Positions 11,546-22,336 are shown, counted from the stretch's first letter. The stretch is DNA of 64,000 bases from Pisolithus tinctorius (GCA_024663395.1 JANFAH010000035.1:496001-560000); one strand, 5' to 3'. Translations and numbers: made by a program. The notes: a model not told the origin generated them from the letters alone.

Positions 11546-11936
11546 TGTGACGAGACCTAAACAACAGGGTTTGTTGTAGGCTCGCACAAAGAACCAACAG
11601 AAAGAAGAAGAGAGAGAGAGAGACGGCTTAGAAGCAGGTGACTTTTAGGACTCGAAGACCCAAATGAACTAGCTTAGAGCTAGTTGGGCGATTGAGCGAC
11701 GATACTTATACTAAGGTACATGAGGTAACGGTGAGGCATACATGAGGTCCATGACATCATAGTGATGTCATAACGATGTCACAGTGGAGCGGAACGTACT
11801 AGAAGGGGGGAGCGAGGTAGAGGTGAGGCGAGGTCCAGGCCAGGACCCGGACCGAGTCCGAGAGATAAGATAAAATAGAAAGATTAGATAAGACGAAAAG
11901 AAAAGAGAAGAGAAGAAAAGAGTATGTATCGTAACA
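11546..11936 (-). repeat. Inner element 3' LTR
   Basis: This 391-base LTR with TG...CA ends contains a GA-rich microsatellite and a G/A-rich terminal tract. It is nearly identical to 17003-17395. Confidence 0.95.
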
Positions 11937-11950
11937 CTATCCCCTCCTTA
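11937..11950 (-). other. Polypurine tract of the inner element
   Basis: On the minus strand a purine run (AAGGAGGGGATAG) lies directly before the TGTTACG start of the 3' LTR, the expected position of the plus-strand primer. Confidence 0.72.
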
Positions 11951-13081
11951 GAAATCGACTTCCAGGCAATTAAAGACAGGGACGGTGTCAGTGAAGTTTT
12001 CTAGGGGCTTGAAGAGGGAGGCGAAGAGGGAGGAGTTCATGCCATGGAGTTTTCGAGGGGCAGAAGGGTTGCGACGATGGAAGTCCCTGACCGCACCAGG
12101 AGCAGACTTCAAAGCGGATTCGGGTTCCCAAGTGCGATCTTCGTCGTGATACCCCTTCCAATGGACAAGGTACTCAAGCCTGTTCCTTTTTAGGCGAGAA
12201 TCAGCGACGTAGTCCACCTCAAACTCCTCGTCGCCCTCGTGTCCTACCACCGGTCCTGGGCAAGTGACGGTTTGGCCCTCCAAAGGTCCTTTGTATGGTT
12301 TCACCCGAGAAACATTAACAACCGGGTGGATTTTGAGGGTCTTTGGGAGTTTCAATTCTACCGCATTGGGTTTTAATGAAACAATCTTGTAAGGACCAAT
12401 CCAGCGTTCTGTGAGTTTCCTGGAGGGGTGACCAGAGAGGGAGATGCGGGAGGTCTCCAGCCAAACCATGTCACCAATCGAGTAGGAGGGGGCGTCAGAG
12501 CGAGACGCATCTGCAGACACCTTCATTCGCTCTGCAGCCTTATTCAAAGCCTTCCTTGTGTCCTCCAAAACCTTAGTGAGGTCAACGGCATGACCTGTAG
12601 CTGCCTCTGCCTTGGAAAGGAAGGGTTCCACCCCCATCCTGGGGGCATAGGAACGAGTGACCGAGAAGGGGCTCCTGCCAGTAGACTCCTGCCGTTTGTT
12701 ATTATAGGAGAACTGGGCAACCTTGAGCCAAGAAGGCCAAGAACCCTGTCGGTCGTTGACAAAGAGACAGAGATATTGCTGCAGATCCTGGTTAAGGCGT
12801 TCCGTCTGGCCATCCGTCTGAGGATGGAAGGCAGTGGAGAGTTTGGGCTTGACCCCGAGCATTTTGCAAAGCTCAGTAGTAAACGCACTGGCGAACTGGG
12901 GGCCCCGATCAGAGATAACGGAGGCAGGCAACCCATGCTGAGTCCACACGTGATCTCGGAAGAGCTCTGCTGTCTGAAGGGAGGAAACCTCCTTGGTAGT
13001 GGGGGCAAAGACCACCTCCTTTGAAAACCTGTCCACCACCACCATGACGTTGTCAAAGCCCTGTGCCTCTGGTAACTCCAT
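11948..13081 (-). pseudogene. Inner element integrase core and chromodomain
   Basis: This is the C-terminal end of pol, shifted out of frame from the preceding part by a 1-base indel near 13082 (between ...TDISVDL and ELPEAQGFDN). The integrase core shows VVVDRFSK, VISDRGPQF and HPQTDGQTERLNQ, so the D, D and E positions are intact. A chromodomain closes the protein (EFEVDYVADSRL ... YLVHWKGYHDEDRTWEP) and has the aromatic residues expected for methyl-lysine binding. It is followed at once by the polypurine tract. Confidence 0.9.
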
Positions 13082-15657
13082 AAGTCAACCGAGATATCAG
13101 TCCAGGGGCGTTCTGGGACAGGATTTGGAAGGAGTTTTCCTGAGGGAGGGGTTCTAGAACTTTTAGCCATTTGGCAGCGGTGACACACCGAGACATAGTC
13201 TCTAACAGTGGTGGTCATTCCAGGCCAAACATAATTGTGGGAGACGAGTTCCAGAGTCTTCTTCCATCCAGGATGTCCTGCAAGCGGAGTGTCATGGTGT
13301 TTCTCGAGGCAGTGGACCCTGACGGCAGGTGGGACATAAACCTTCCCTTGACAAACATATAGTCCTTCTCTAAAGACCGAGCCCTCTGGTCGTGGTGTTA
13401 CTGAAGAGGCAGACTTCAGAGTGAGGACAAGGTCAGCATCCTCCCCTACTATCAAGGTAGCCGCCACCCTAGAGGGGTCGAGCAACGTGAGCCCTTGGTT
13501 ATCTGACCCCTTTTCTGGTTCGTGATCCTCTCTTCTGGAAAGGGCATCAGCTTTGGCCATTGAAGATCCAGGTTTATACACCAGCTTGTAGTTGAACTGG
13601 GAGAGGTACTGGGCCCATCGTGCCTGGCGACGGTCTAGATTCTGTGCTTTCATGAAATACTGGAGGTTTGAGTGGTCTGTCCAGATCTCAAACTGGTAAG
13701 GGGTGGCCTCCAGGTAGTGTCTCCATGTTTCTAGAGCACGAATTATGGCCAGCATCTCCTTATCGAAGACCTGGTAGTTTCGTTCTGGGGGAGACATGGA
13801 GTGAGAGTAGAAGGCGACGGGTCGCCAGAGGTCATCATCACATTTTACAGAGAGCACGGCCCCAGTGGCAAAGTCCAAGGCGTCTGTTTCCAGGCAAAAC
13901 TCTCTATCCTGATCCAGGAAGGCGAGGACAGGGGCAGTAGTGAAGGCGACTTTTAAAGCATCGAAGGCCTGTTGTTCTCGTGGACCCCAAGTCCAGAGTT
14001 GATCTTTCCTTGTGAGGTCATTGAGTGGACGAGCGATCTGTGCGAAGTCCTTGATGAAGCGGCAATAGAAGTTTGCCAGTCCTAAGAAGGCTCATACCGA
14101 GTGGACCTTTGTAGGGGTTGGCCACTCAGTAATGGCTTTCACCTTACTCTCATCCATGCTGACTCCTTCGGTTCCAACCACCATGCCCAAGAACTCCACC
14201 TGCTTCTGTTTGAAGAAGCACTTTTCCGGTTTGACGAACAGGTCGTTCTCCTCTAGCCTTCTTAACACCTCCAAGACTATCCTGTCATGCTCCTTCTCAT
14301 CATCCGTCTTGGTGAAGATCATCAGGTCGTCGATGTAGACTACAAGGATGTCCTCCATGTCACCGAAGATGTCATTCATCATGTTTTGGAAGGTGGACGG
14401 CGAGTTGCAGAGGCCAAAGTACATGACCAGCGGTTCGTAAGCGCCTTTATGAGTAACGAAGGTGGCCTTCCATTCGTCTCCTTCCTTGACACGGACATTG
14501 TTGTATCCCCATCGGAGATCCATCTTGGTGAAGAGTTTACAGCCTTTGAGCTTGTCGACGAGCTGAGAGATGAGGGGGAGAGGGTATGCATTCTTAACTG
14601 TATGTTCATTGAGGTAGCGGTAGTCCTGAACCATACGTTTCTTCCCATCTTTCTTTGGAATGAAGAACACCGGAGAGGTCTGTGGTGACTTCGAGGGACG
14701 GATATAGCCCTTCTGTAGTTGGTCTTCAAGGAAATCAGACACCTCTTTCTGCTCTTCTACAGAGAGTGGGATGAGACGACCACGTTTGGGAGTGAAGGTT
14801 TCTTTGAGGTCAATAGCATGATCCCAGGGTTTGTGAAGTGGCATCCTTTCCGACTCCTCTTTCAAGAAGACCTTTAGGTACTGGTGATACTCCTTCAGGA
14901 CGAGTTCTTCCGTAGTACCAGCTTGAACCCTGGTGGAGCGGAGCTTCGGATAAAGATACTCCATGTCCTGTGACTCCTGTCCTTCCGCTATTCTCTCTGC
15001 CCTCGTCTTTGGAGCCAGATCATGACACTCACGAGGGCAACGGGACAACTTCACCTGCTTGGTTTCCCAACACACCTCTGGGTTGTGTTTTCGTAGCCAG
15101 GTGTAGCCGAGTATAAGGGGGTGTGTGCCGAGTGTGGTGACCTGAGCCCAGACAGACTCTCGGTGTCCTTGATAGTTCATAACAAGGGAGGCGACGTGTG
15201 TGATGTTGCCTGCCACATTAGGGGTTCCATCAACATTGAGGACAGCCACGGGTCGACCAAGCTTGATCAGCGGGACATTATTTTCATCGGCCCATTTCTT
15301 GTCCAGGAAGGTATCATTGGCTCCGGAGTCCACCAATGCTTTTACATTCCACTTCTTCTCTCGCCCTTCTAACACCACCTCTAACTCCAACTCGGCCTTT
15401 GGGTCTGCTGTTCTTATTTTCGGGGTTTCTCTCGTTTTCTGGATAGGCGTACTTTTATTTTTATCGCAAGAGGAATTAAGCACCGATAGTTTTACATCTG
15501 CGGCCGCGCCCACTGGGGTCGCCTCTTCAGATGATACAGTAGTCTCTGAGTTAAATATATCCTGCTCGGTAGAGAAATTGTCAACACCTAAAACAGAAAA
15601 CTTATTGTAAACATAGCCAGTGGAGACCCGATCCTCTACTGGCCGAACTCTTTTCCC
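13082..15657 (-). pseudogene. Inner element pol: protease, RT, RNase H, integrase zinc module
   Basis: The protease has an [11 protein letters not shown] active site. RT shows [28 protein letters not shown] and the [10 protein letters not shown] active site. RNase H has TDALDFATG, EMLAIIRALE, WTDHSNL and KADALSR. An HHCC integrase module follows (H-D-T-P-L-A-G-H ... CHRCQMA). A TGA at 14092 replaces the Arg expected before AFLGLANFY. The frame is -1 relative to gag and is open back to the candidate slippery site at 15651-15657, so pol was probably made as a Gag-Pol fusion. Confidence 0.9.
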
Positions 15658-16694
15658 TGGCTTTTCATCTCGTTGACCTGTTTGTCATAGAAGAAAGCCT
15701 GCATTTCTTCAAACAACATCTGGCAGAGGGCGGTCTCTTGTGCTTCTTGTGTCACCTCCCGTATGTTGGGCCTAGCAGGACCCTTTCCTTTAGCACGGGG
15801 ACAATCACGCTTGTAGTGATTCCCCTGGCAGTCGAAACACTTAATATGGGAAGGGATGGGGCATGGAGGGAAGCGGGCAGCACCAATTTCCATGGGAGCG
15901 CCACGACCGGGTTGAGTACCGGTAGGAGTGAAGCGGGGGGAGTACGAGGGGCGGTTATACGAGGAGCGGGGAGCAGGTTCATCAGGGTAGTGATTGTACA
16001 GAAGTTTGAAGCGGTCCCTGGCGAGGGCGGCTTCTCAAAATGCGACAGTCATTTGGAGATAATTGCCCTGTGTATATCCCCTCCTTAGGGCCTCTTTCAC
16101 GATGGCGGGGTGTACGGCGTTCTCCAGGAGGAAGCCAGCAGTTTCATCAGTGACACGTCCTTGGACCTTCAAGGACTCAAATTTCGCATAGAACTCCTCA
16201 TACCGAGAGTTCCCTTGGCGCATAGTGTGCATCTGAGCTTTGGCCCACTCTACATCCGTTTGAGGGGCGAAGAATCTGTCAATGTCCTCGATCATTTCGG
16301 CTGTATCAGGCCACACTCCAGTGATGATGGCGAGGGAGAACTTGGCCTGAGCAAACCTTCCTGCTACAGGGCCTGTCATGCGGGACCATACTGCGGTACA
16401 CTTGTCTTGGGGAGTAGGTAGGGCAGTTCTATTCTGCGCGACCCACACCTTCATCTTCACCCACCATTCTGAAAACTTGGCATGATCACCGGCGTACTGA
16501 CCCGGGTCGGCCATCACCTCTATCCTTCTCTGGATAACATCTGCGGGGAGGGCGTTCCACTGATTATGCTGGCCCTCGATGGCTGTGATTGTTCCTTGAG
16601 CGTCCCTTAGCTCGTTGCTTAACCTGTAATTTTTGTCTCGAAGAGCGTCGAGAGTGTCGTGGAGCTCGGTAAGCTGGTCCTGGATGCCTTCCAT
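15636..16694 (-). pseudogene. Inner element gag
   Basis: The protein begins at MEGIQDQLTELHD with a coiled-coil-like N-terminus. A capsid-type region with FSEWWVKMKVWV and a CCHC zinc knuckle (CFDCQGNHYKRDC) near 15800-15840 follow. The only internal stop is TGA at 16035, where FREAAL would be expected. An upstream in-frame stretch (16710-16940) could extend gag if the TAA near 16709 is a lesion, but the Met at 16694 is the simplest start. Confidence 0.85.
15651..15657 (-). promoter_or_regulatory. Candidate -1 ribosomal frameshift site between inner gag and pol
   Basis: In the gag frame the minus strand reads G GGA AAA, an X XXY YYZ heptamer, about 13 bases before the gag stop codon. Shifting back one base enters the pol frame, which stays open from this heptamer to the TGA at 14092. 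Position and frame fit. Function and any downstream RNA structure are untested. Confidence 0.6.
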
Positions 16695-16989
16695 AGCGAT
16701 CTGGACGTTTTAGGGTGTGACGGGGGCGGAAGTTGTAGCGAGGTTGCTGGGGTTCAGCGGGAAGCGAACAAGGGAAGACGGACTCGGTGGAGAAAGGGTA
16801 AGAAGGGGGTGGCAGAAGGGGGTAGAGGTCGTGATTGAAGAGCGGAGTGAGTGAGCGGCGCTCAGGGATGTACGGGACAAAGAGATTTGGGTTGGGTTCA
16901 GAGGCTGGGGGACTTGGCGAGTACACCCACGAGCCTTCATGGAGGAAGCGAGGAATGATGACGAATGGTGCGAGGGTACAATGAAAAAG

Positions 16990-17000
16990 AAGCTAGTTCA
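16990..17000 (-). other. Self-priming primer binding site of the inner element
   Basis: Two bases inside the 5' LTR the minus strand reads TGAACTAGCTT. The same LTR contains its perfect 11-base complement on the minus strand (plus-strand coordinates 17124-17134), about 30 bases downstream of a TATA box. Tf1 and related elements prime reverse transcription by folding the first 11 or so bases of their own RNA onto the primer site. No TGG-type tRNA site is present. Confidence 0.8.
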
Positions 17001-17002
17001 AG

Positions 17003-17395
17003 TGTGACGAGACCTAAACAACAGGGTTTGTTGTAGGCTCGCACAAAGAACCAACAGAAAGAAGAAGAGAGAGAGAGAGAGACAGCTTAGAAGCAGGTGA
17101 CTTTTAGGACTCGAAGACCCAAATGAACTAGCTTAGAGCTAGTTGGGCGATTGAGCGACGATACTTATACTAAGGTACATGAGGTAATGGTGAGGCATAC
17201 ATGAGGTCCATGACATCATAGTGATGTCATAACGATGTCACAGTGGAGCGGAACGTACTAGAAGGGGGGAGCGAGGTAGAGGTGAGGCGAGGTCCAGGCC
17301 AGGACCCGGACCGAGTCCGAGAGATAAGATAAAATAGAAAGATTAGATAAGATGAAAAGAAAAGAGAAGAGAAGAAAAGAGTACGTATCGTAACA
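17003..17395 (-). repeat. Inner element 5' LTR (promoter LTR)
   Basis: This 393-base LTR is the partner of 11546-11936. A TATAAG box (17164-17169, minus strand) lies about 30-35 bases before the predicted RNA start at 17134. This divides the LTR into a U3 of about 261 bases and an R-U5 of about 132. Confidence 0.93.
17164..17169 (-). promoter_or_regulatory. TATA box of the inner element
   Basis: The minus strand reads AGTATAAGTATC. Its distance of about 30 bases to the 11-base self-primer at 17124-17134 is what a TATA-directed start at the first primer base would need. Confidence 0.65.
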
Positions 17396-17904
17396 TGTAC
17401 CTGTTCGTACGCATTCGACAAGTCAATCTTTGAGCGATACTTTGCTCTTGCAATGTCCATCCTGATCTGGTCCTGATCAGGGAAGGGAGTTACATCCCTT
17501 ATTGTATTTTCATTTCTTTTACGACAGTCAATGACTGTTCATAGTTTGCCATTCTTCTTTGGTATACACAGCATGGGTGCAGCTTGTGGGACGCTTTTTA
17601 GCACCCACCATTCCGCGTCTGTGTACTGACAGATTTTATCTGACAACTGTTGCTTTAGCGCATCAGCACAACGAGGCAAGTGGTACGAGTACCGCTTATC
17701 CTCGTCGATCAGGGGAATCCTGTGGTTTACCTCCCGTAAAGGAGGTAATTTCAGTTTGACACCTTCGAACCTTCGTCTAAACTTTTTGAACCATCGCTCC
17801 CTTAGGCAAGGTATTTCTTTGTCCCCCAACGTTCTTTTTTGTATTGGTTTTATTACTGCGAGTGTAGGCTCACTTTTCGACTCTAACCGCCCTCCCCCCA
17901 GCAA
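17396..17904 (-). pseudogene. Outer element RT, N-terminal half
   Basis: This stretch carries the start of reverse transcriptase: APMLCIPKKNGKL, then TGA at 17539 where Arg is expected, TVIDCRKRN, and KIDLSNAYEQV, at which point the inner element cuts in. It is in frame with the protease and gag upstream. The RT continues at 11545. Confidence 0.9.
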
Positions 17905-18387
17905 GCCCTCACGAGGCTGTGACAGCCTTGCAGGGCATGCTAGTCATTTGTTCAAGGAGGAGGTGGCTTTAGGGGGGCATGAGCGCCCCTCTCTGGCAAC
18001 CTCAGGCTCTGTGAGCATGAGGACCTTTTCGCCTGCAATCGTCATCGACTTTTCAGCGAAGTCGAGCACTACTTTGTGCTGCCTAAGGAACGGGATTCCT
18101 AGGATACAGTCGTAGCGATCAATATTAGCCACATCGAAATAACAGTCGGTCTGTTGGTGGCCCATCTTTATCATGGAGAGTCCTCCATGTGTAATTTTCG
18201 ATCGGCTACCTATGCAGCCCAATTGCAGCATAAGCTGCTGATCAAGCAGAAACACTTTCATCTTCATGACCTTGGTGAAAGCTGGGCTCACAAAGTTTCC
18301 AGTGCTTCCAGTGTCGATCATCGTGTAGGCTTTACAGCCATTTATGACGGTATCTACCGTTACGCACATGTGCAATTCTGGTGTAAT
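17905..18387 (-). pseudogene. Outer element aspartic protease
   Basis: A retropepsin-like segment shows TMIDTGSTGNFVSPAF as active site and CILGIPFLRQHKVVLDF as the second conserved part. It is in frame with gag upstream and RT downstream. TGA codons at 18388 (before ITPELHM) and 17944 stand where CGA fits. Confidence 0.87.
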
Positions 18388-21300
18388 TCACGGGCGGGTT
18401 CCCACTTCCTGCTTAGTATGCATTGCATACCGAAAAGCACGTGTCAGCGGCTTTGCTATTGGTTGCAAATCCATTGCAGCCATACGTGGGTTATCACAGA
18501 TGCAGTGTTCCTCGATGATTATGTCTCCGTGTGGTGTTTCCACCACCATATCATTGGGGTATATCCTGACTTCGTTGTTATTTGGGTTAGGCCGACTTAT
18601 GCGACGCTCAGTTGCGCAGAGCTGATCATATAGCTCCCCAGGAATATCATTCCTGGTCGGCGCAGTTGTGTGCAAGCATTGGATATCACACAACGCTTGT
18701 ATCCACTGTGCTTCGAGGGACCTGATGCGATTAGCCATTGTACGTATTGTACACCGAATGCGATCGATGTTCATACCGTGCCCCTCCATTTGGGCGCGGT
18801 TGCAATCTTCCCAGCCCCTATTGTACTTGCAGAACGCGAGTTGCACAGGGAACTGCAGTGCAATGGTGAGCGAGGTATTCTCCTCAGCTATGGCCTTGTC
18901 AATGTGTTCCCTGCGTTGTTGGCATTCGGGGCAATGCTCGGAGTGAGTAGCTCCGTAAACCGGTGACCAAGTCCAGGTCCCACCTGTGATTTCAGGTTGT
19001 TCTGCTTGACGAGGGTCTAGATCCATCTCGTCTTCATTTATTCTGAGCGATGCACTTCTTACTATATCGTCCTCTTCTCGGGAGGAGGTCAGGTGCTCTA
19101 CCATCCCATCTCTATTTATCCACACCATTCCCCATGGTGTTTCGATGACCACTGCGTCTGGATATATTCGGACATTAGGGGTCATTACGCTCTGCAACTG
19201 TAGATCGATCATAGCGTTCCCCAAGGGCTCATCCAATGTTAATTGGGGTTGAGCTGCACGACGCATGTCTTCGCATGCTATCGATATCTCTCGAAGGGCA
19301 TCCCTTCGATGTCCTTCCATACACCGGAGGCAATATGCTAGTAGGTGAAGGGCCATCCTAGTGCGCCATGCACTGATATTTGGTGTCTCCATCAGAGCAC
19401 GCCTTCCATTCTCCCTACCCCTTTCGTATTCCCGTCGTGCATGATTCTCGTTATTTGTGAGAACCCTGACCAGAGACGGATTACTGTTTAGTAGCCCTTC
19501 AGCTACATGATCCACTCAGTGGCTACACTCGTCACATGCGAACTCGTGTACAGCTCCGTATAGGTCCGACCAATCCCATCGCTCGGTATCTTGTACCGTG
19601 TCAGGAATAGATCCAGTCGATCCATTTTCAGTTTGTGGGGCATCATTACCCGGACTGTCTTCTCGTATCAGAGGGTCATCCTCTTGCATCGAGGCATCGT
19701 CGTCAGGGTTGTCCGGCACTTCCTCTACTTTGTCCTCTACGCATGCATGTTCGTGCTCTGCGTCCTCTCGGACATCGACTGCATATAGCTGCGGCTTAGC
19801 CACGGCTTTGCCTTTATCCTTGCGAGGAAGGGGACAACTCAGTGCCATGTGGCCTTCTCTGTTGCAATTGTAGCAGGTGATACCTGTTAGAAACTTCTGG
19901 GGTTGCTTCCCCCTGTCATATGAGTGATTCTGCTCTTTCTGACGAGATTGATGGTCCGAGCCATCCCTCTTTATGAATTTATTCCCCTTTGAGGGGGGAT
20001 TCGTCTTTCATCGATAAAGGGTGTCCCCTTTCTTTATGTACTTAAAGTTCTCGGTTGTTGGAGGGTTATGATCGCCCTTCCTCCCATGTGAGTGCGAACC
20101 ACTTTGTCCTTGGAAGGATTTCCCTCCAGAGCCGGTGTGGCTCGATCTCATATGCATATTTATCGCTTTTTGCGCCGTTTCCATGTGGCGCACTTCTTCA
20201 AGGATCTCCTCGATCGTCGAGTGTTCAGCAGAAATTCCGTCAGCTTCAAATATACTCTTGATTATCGTATGCGGTAATCCACGCAAGAACTTCCTCCAGA
20301 ATGAATAATCATCTGGAGGTTGCACCATTCAGTGTGCACGACGTTTTAGGTCGTTGTAGAATGCAAGAGCCCCTTTCTCGTATTCATATCTTGTGCGGTC
20401 AAATTGATCAGCCACGTTCTGTGCGGATGCTTCGTGGACAAATCATTTGAAGAGTCCACAGATCAGGTCCTCGAAGGACCAGTCCCTAATCTGCCTGTTA
20501 GGGGATTCGACCTCCTGGTCATACCATTGGGAGGCCAGCCCCTCCAAGTATGCATAGGTGTACAGGACCCTGTCCATGTCGCGGTCCGGGCCTGTCACTT
20601 TGAATGTACGGAAGTACTTGAGCAGTTGTCCTAGCCAGTTGTTGAACTCCTCGAGGTCATCCTGGCCTTTATATTTCCCTGGCTTTGGGACACCCATGGC
20701 TTTAACCTCTGGTCCCAATTGTCCTGTGGGCTGGCCCACTTGTTCCCAGATACGCTGAGCGTACCTGTGTTGCATGTAGTCGATATACCTTGTATTTCCC
20801 GGGGTGAATCCCCTTAAATAATTAGGTCGATTTCTCTGACCTCCTATGGGGCCTCCCCCGTGACCTCCACGACCATAATGATCGTCGTCATCTTCGTCAT
20901 CGGAGGGGAGATCCCCTCCAGGGAAGCCACCTCCCAGTGGGCCTCCCCTATGATTCCTTCCTTTGGGGGGACCGTCCCTTGGTGGCCCATTCCCTCGTCC
21001 CAGATAGGGACGTCCGTGCTCTTCACTCCTTCATGGGGGGTTCCAATCCCCCCCGTCACTATCTCCGTCACCGTCAGGGGGTCCTCCGTCATCTGGAGGT
21101 CCACCTCTGACTGCATTCCTCACTGCAATAGCACGGTCTCGTGCCATCTGATGGAGGATGGCTGTTCCTCTTCTAGTTCCATACATATGGTGAATGATGT
21201 CTGAGTCTCGCCCGGACAGATATGCCGGTCAATTTGGCATACTAGGAGCGAGGCCACTCCTGTTGCCTCTACTTCTGACCAGGGCACTAACGCTTCGCCC

Positions 21301-22107
21301 TGTTGGTAGCCTTCCTGGGGTTAAATACCCCTGTGTTGAACGGTGTTCTTGTTCGTTTGTATGGATTTCTCTCGAGGCAGGTCTGTCCTGTAGGGCAGGG
21401 GTGGTTACCTCTTCCCTCTTTGTTGCTGTCCTAGTGTCTGGGCTGCTAGCCCTACTAGTTTGTTCCTCGAGGTTCTCAATCACGAGCGCTCGTCTGATAC
21501 GCTCTATCATATTGGCATGATGCTCGCCTGGGTCTATCCCGTGGTTATGGAAGCTTTCAGGTCCATACCCGTAGTCTCTCCATTGCTGCTGGATATTTTC
21601 CAGAAATTCGTTCATAGCTGCTAAGGCTACCTGAGGATCGAGAGGAACTTCCTCATTGAGTTCTCTCATTGAAGGCATCTCGCCTTCAATGTACACTTGA
21701 CTTAAGGGGTTCTCGATATCCTGAGGATTGTTCGGGTTTTGCATCACCCGTGAGTTCTCTAATTCGGACGGTTGAGGAGTCAATGGACTCATCACTTCGA
21801 TGAATACCTCTGCCGGGCTCGCTTCCCTCGTACCCCTCTTGGTACTTTCTTCCATTGTTACTGATGCTTGGAACTCTCTGGGCATGGGCGCTTCGTTTTC
21901 AGGCTGCATAGCACCTGCTTCTTGATTAGCGCCCTGCGCTATGATCCTTGAGGTTGGATCCTCTTTTTGTTTCTTTTTCTTATCCTTTCGGACCTCGGGA
22001 GGTCCTTTTTCCTTCTGACAATTATTTTTGTCTGGAGGGGGTTCACCCCCTCCGTCGGGTGGTTTAGTCGCCGTTGCTCTTGTGTAAGAGCAGGTTGTGC
22101 GCATCAT
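18388..22107 (-). pseudogene. Outer element gag and gag-pol linker
   Basis: A single reading frame starts at MMRTTCSYTR (22107), 32 bases inside the 5' LTR. It has a charged N-terminus, a Gly/Arg/Asp-rich stretch near 20850-21030, a capsid-like domain (20330-20780: EFNNWLGQLLKYF ... GLASQWYDQEVES), a CCHC knuckle (CYNCNREGHMALSC, about 19860-19890), and an acidic linker with a CPECQQRREH motif (18390-19515). TGA codons at 21229, 21031, 20443, 20329, 20008 and 19516 interrupt it, all at Arg-compatible positions. The same frame continues into protease, so gag and pol were one polyprotein ORF. Confidence 0.87.
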
Positions 22108-22138
22108 TGCAAATACTCGTTAACGCACTTCAAAAAAT

Positions 22139-22336
22139 TGTAAGGTTGTAGTGGAATTGCCTCAAGCTCACACGTGCGAAGTGTACCGTATGGTATTCGC
22201 ACAGTAAGACGTAGAGACAAAAAAGATTCTTTTCTAAAATTTTCGAGGCAATACTTATATACGAGGAGGCATGTGATACCAAGGTATCACATGCCCACAC
22301 TAAGTAGCTACTATGTTCGGGGTATAACCCCTAACA
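22139..22336 (-). repeat. Outer element 5' LTR (promoter LTR)
   Basis: This 198-base LTR matches 5464-5661. On the minus strand it carries a TATATAAG box at 22254-22261. I found no convincing tRNA-type or self-priming primer site just inside it; the adjoining minus-strand sequence starts ATTTTTTGAAGTGC. Confidence 0.94.
22268..22295 (-). promoter_or_regulatory. 13-base inverted repeat next to the LTR TATA box
   Basis: GGCATGTGATACC is followed by AA and the exact inverse GGTATCACATGCC. The palindrome lies six bases from the TATA box on its upstream side. In the other LTR (5593-5620) the arms are identical but the spacer is TT. It may be a dimeric transcription factor site or a hairpin. Confidence 0.55.

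Larger units (their letters stand above)
11546..17395 (-). mobile_element. Inner Ty3/gypsy chromovirus (Tf1/sushi-like), nested insertion
   Basis: This is a 5850-base element with LTRs of 391 and 393 bases beginning TGTGACG and ending GTAACA on the plus strand. Minus-strand order is gag, protease, RT, RNase H, integrase, chromodomain. It is inserted in the outer element's RT between the AYEQV and RVEPED segments. The LTRs differ by four CpG transitions and one GA dinucleotide repeat unit. The element carries two in-frame TGA codons (16035 and 14092) and one 1-base frameshift near 13082, so it is dead but young. Confidence 0.96.
5464..22336 (-). mobile_element. Outer Ty3/gypsy LTR retrotransposon, interrupted by a second element
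   Basis: It has 198-base LTRs (TG...CA) at both ends and a 5-base target duplication. The reading direction is right to left: gag, protease, RT, RNase H, integrase with chromodomain, then an extra ORF before the 3' LTR. Gag and pol share one reading frame from 22107 down to the inner insertion and use a single frame again beyond it. Removing 11546-17395 plus one target duplication leaves about 11 kb, large for the family because of the extra ORF. All in-frame stops found are TGA where CGA is expected, so the element is defective but recent. It lies in the 3' flank of NLR-B. Confidence 0.95.

Noticed and set aside
11600..11630. GA-rich run in the inner LTR as an independent microsatellite locus
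   Set aside because: It is part of the LTR and present in both copies; only the repeat number differs.
12428..13024. Plus-strand ORF of 198 codons within the inner element
   Set aside because: It lies antisense to the integrase, whose catalytic motifs are on the minus strand.
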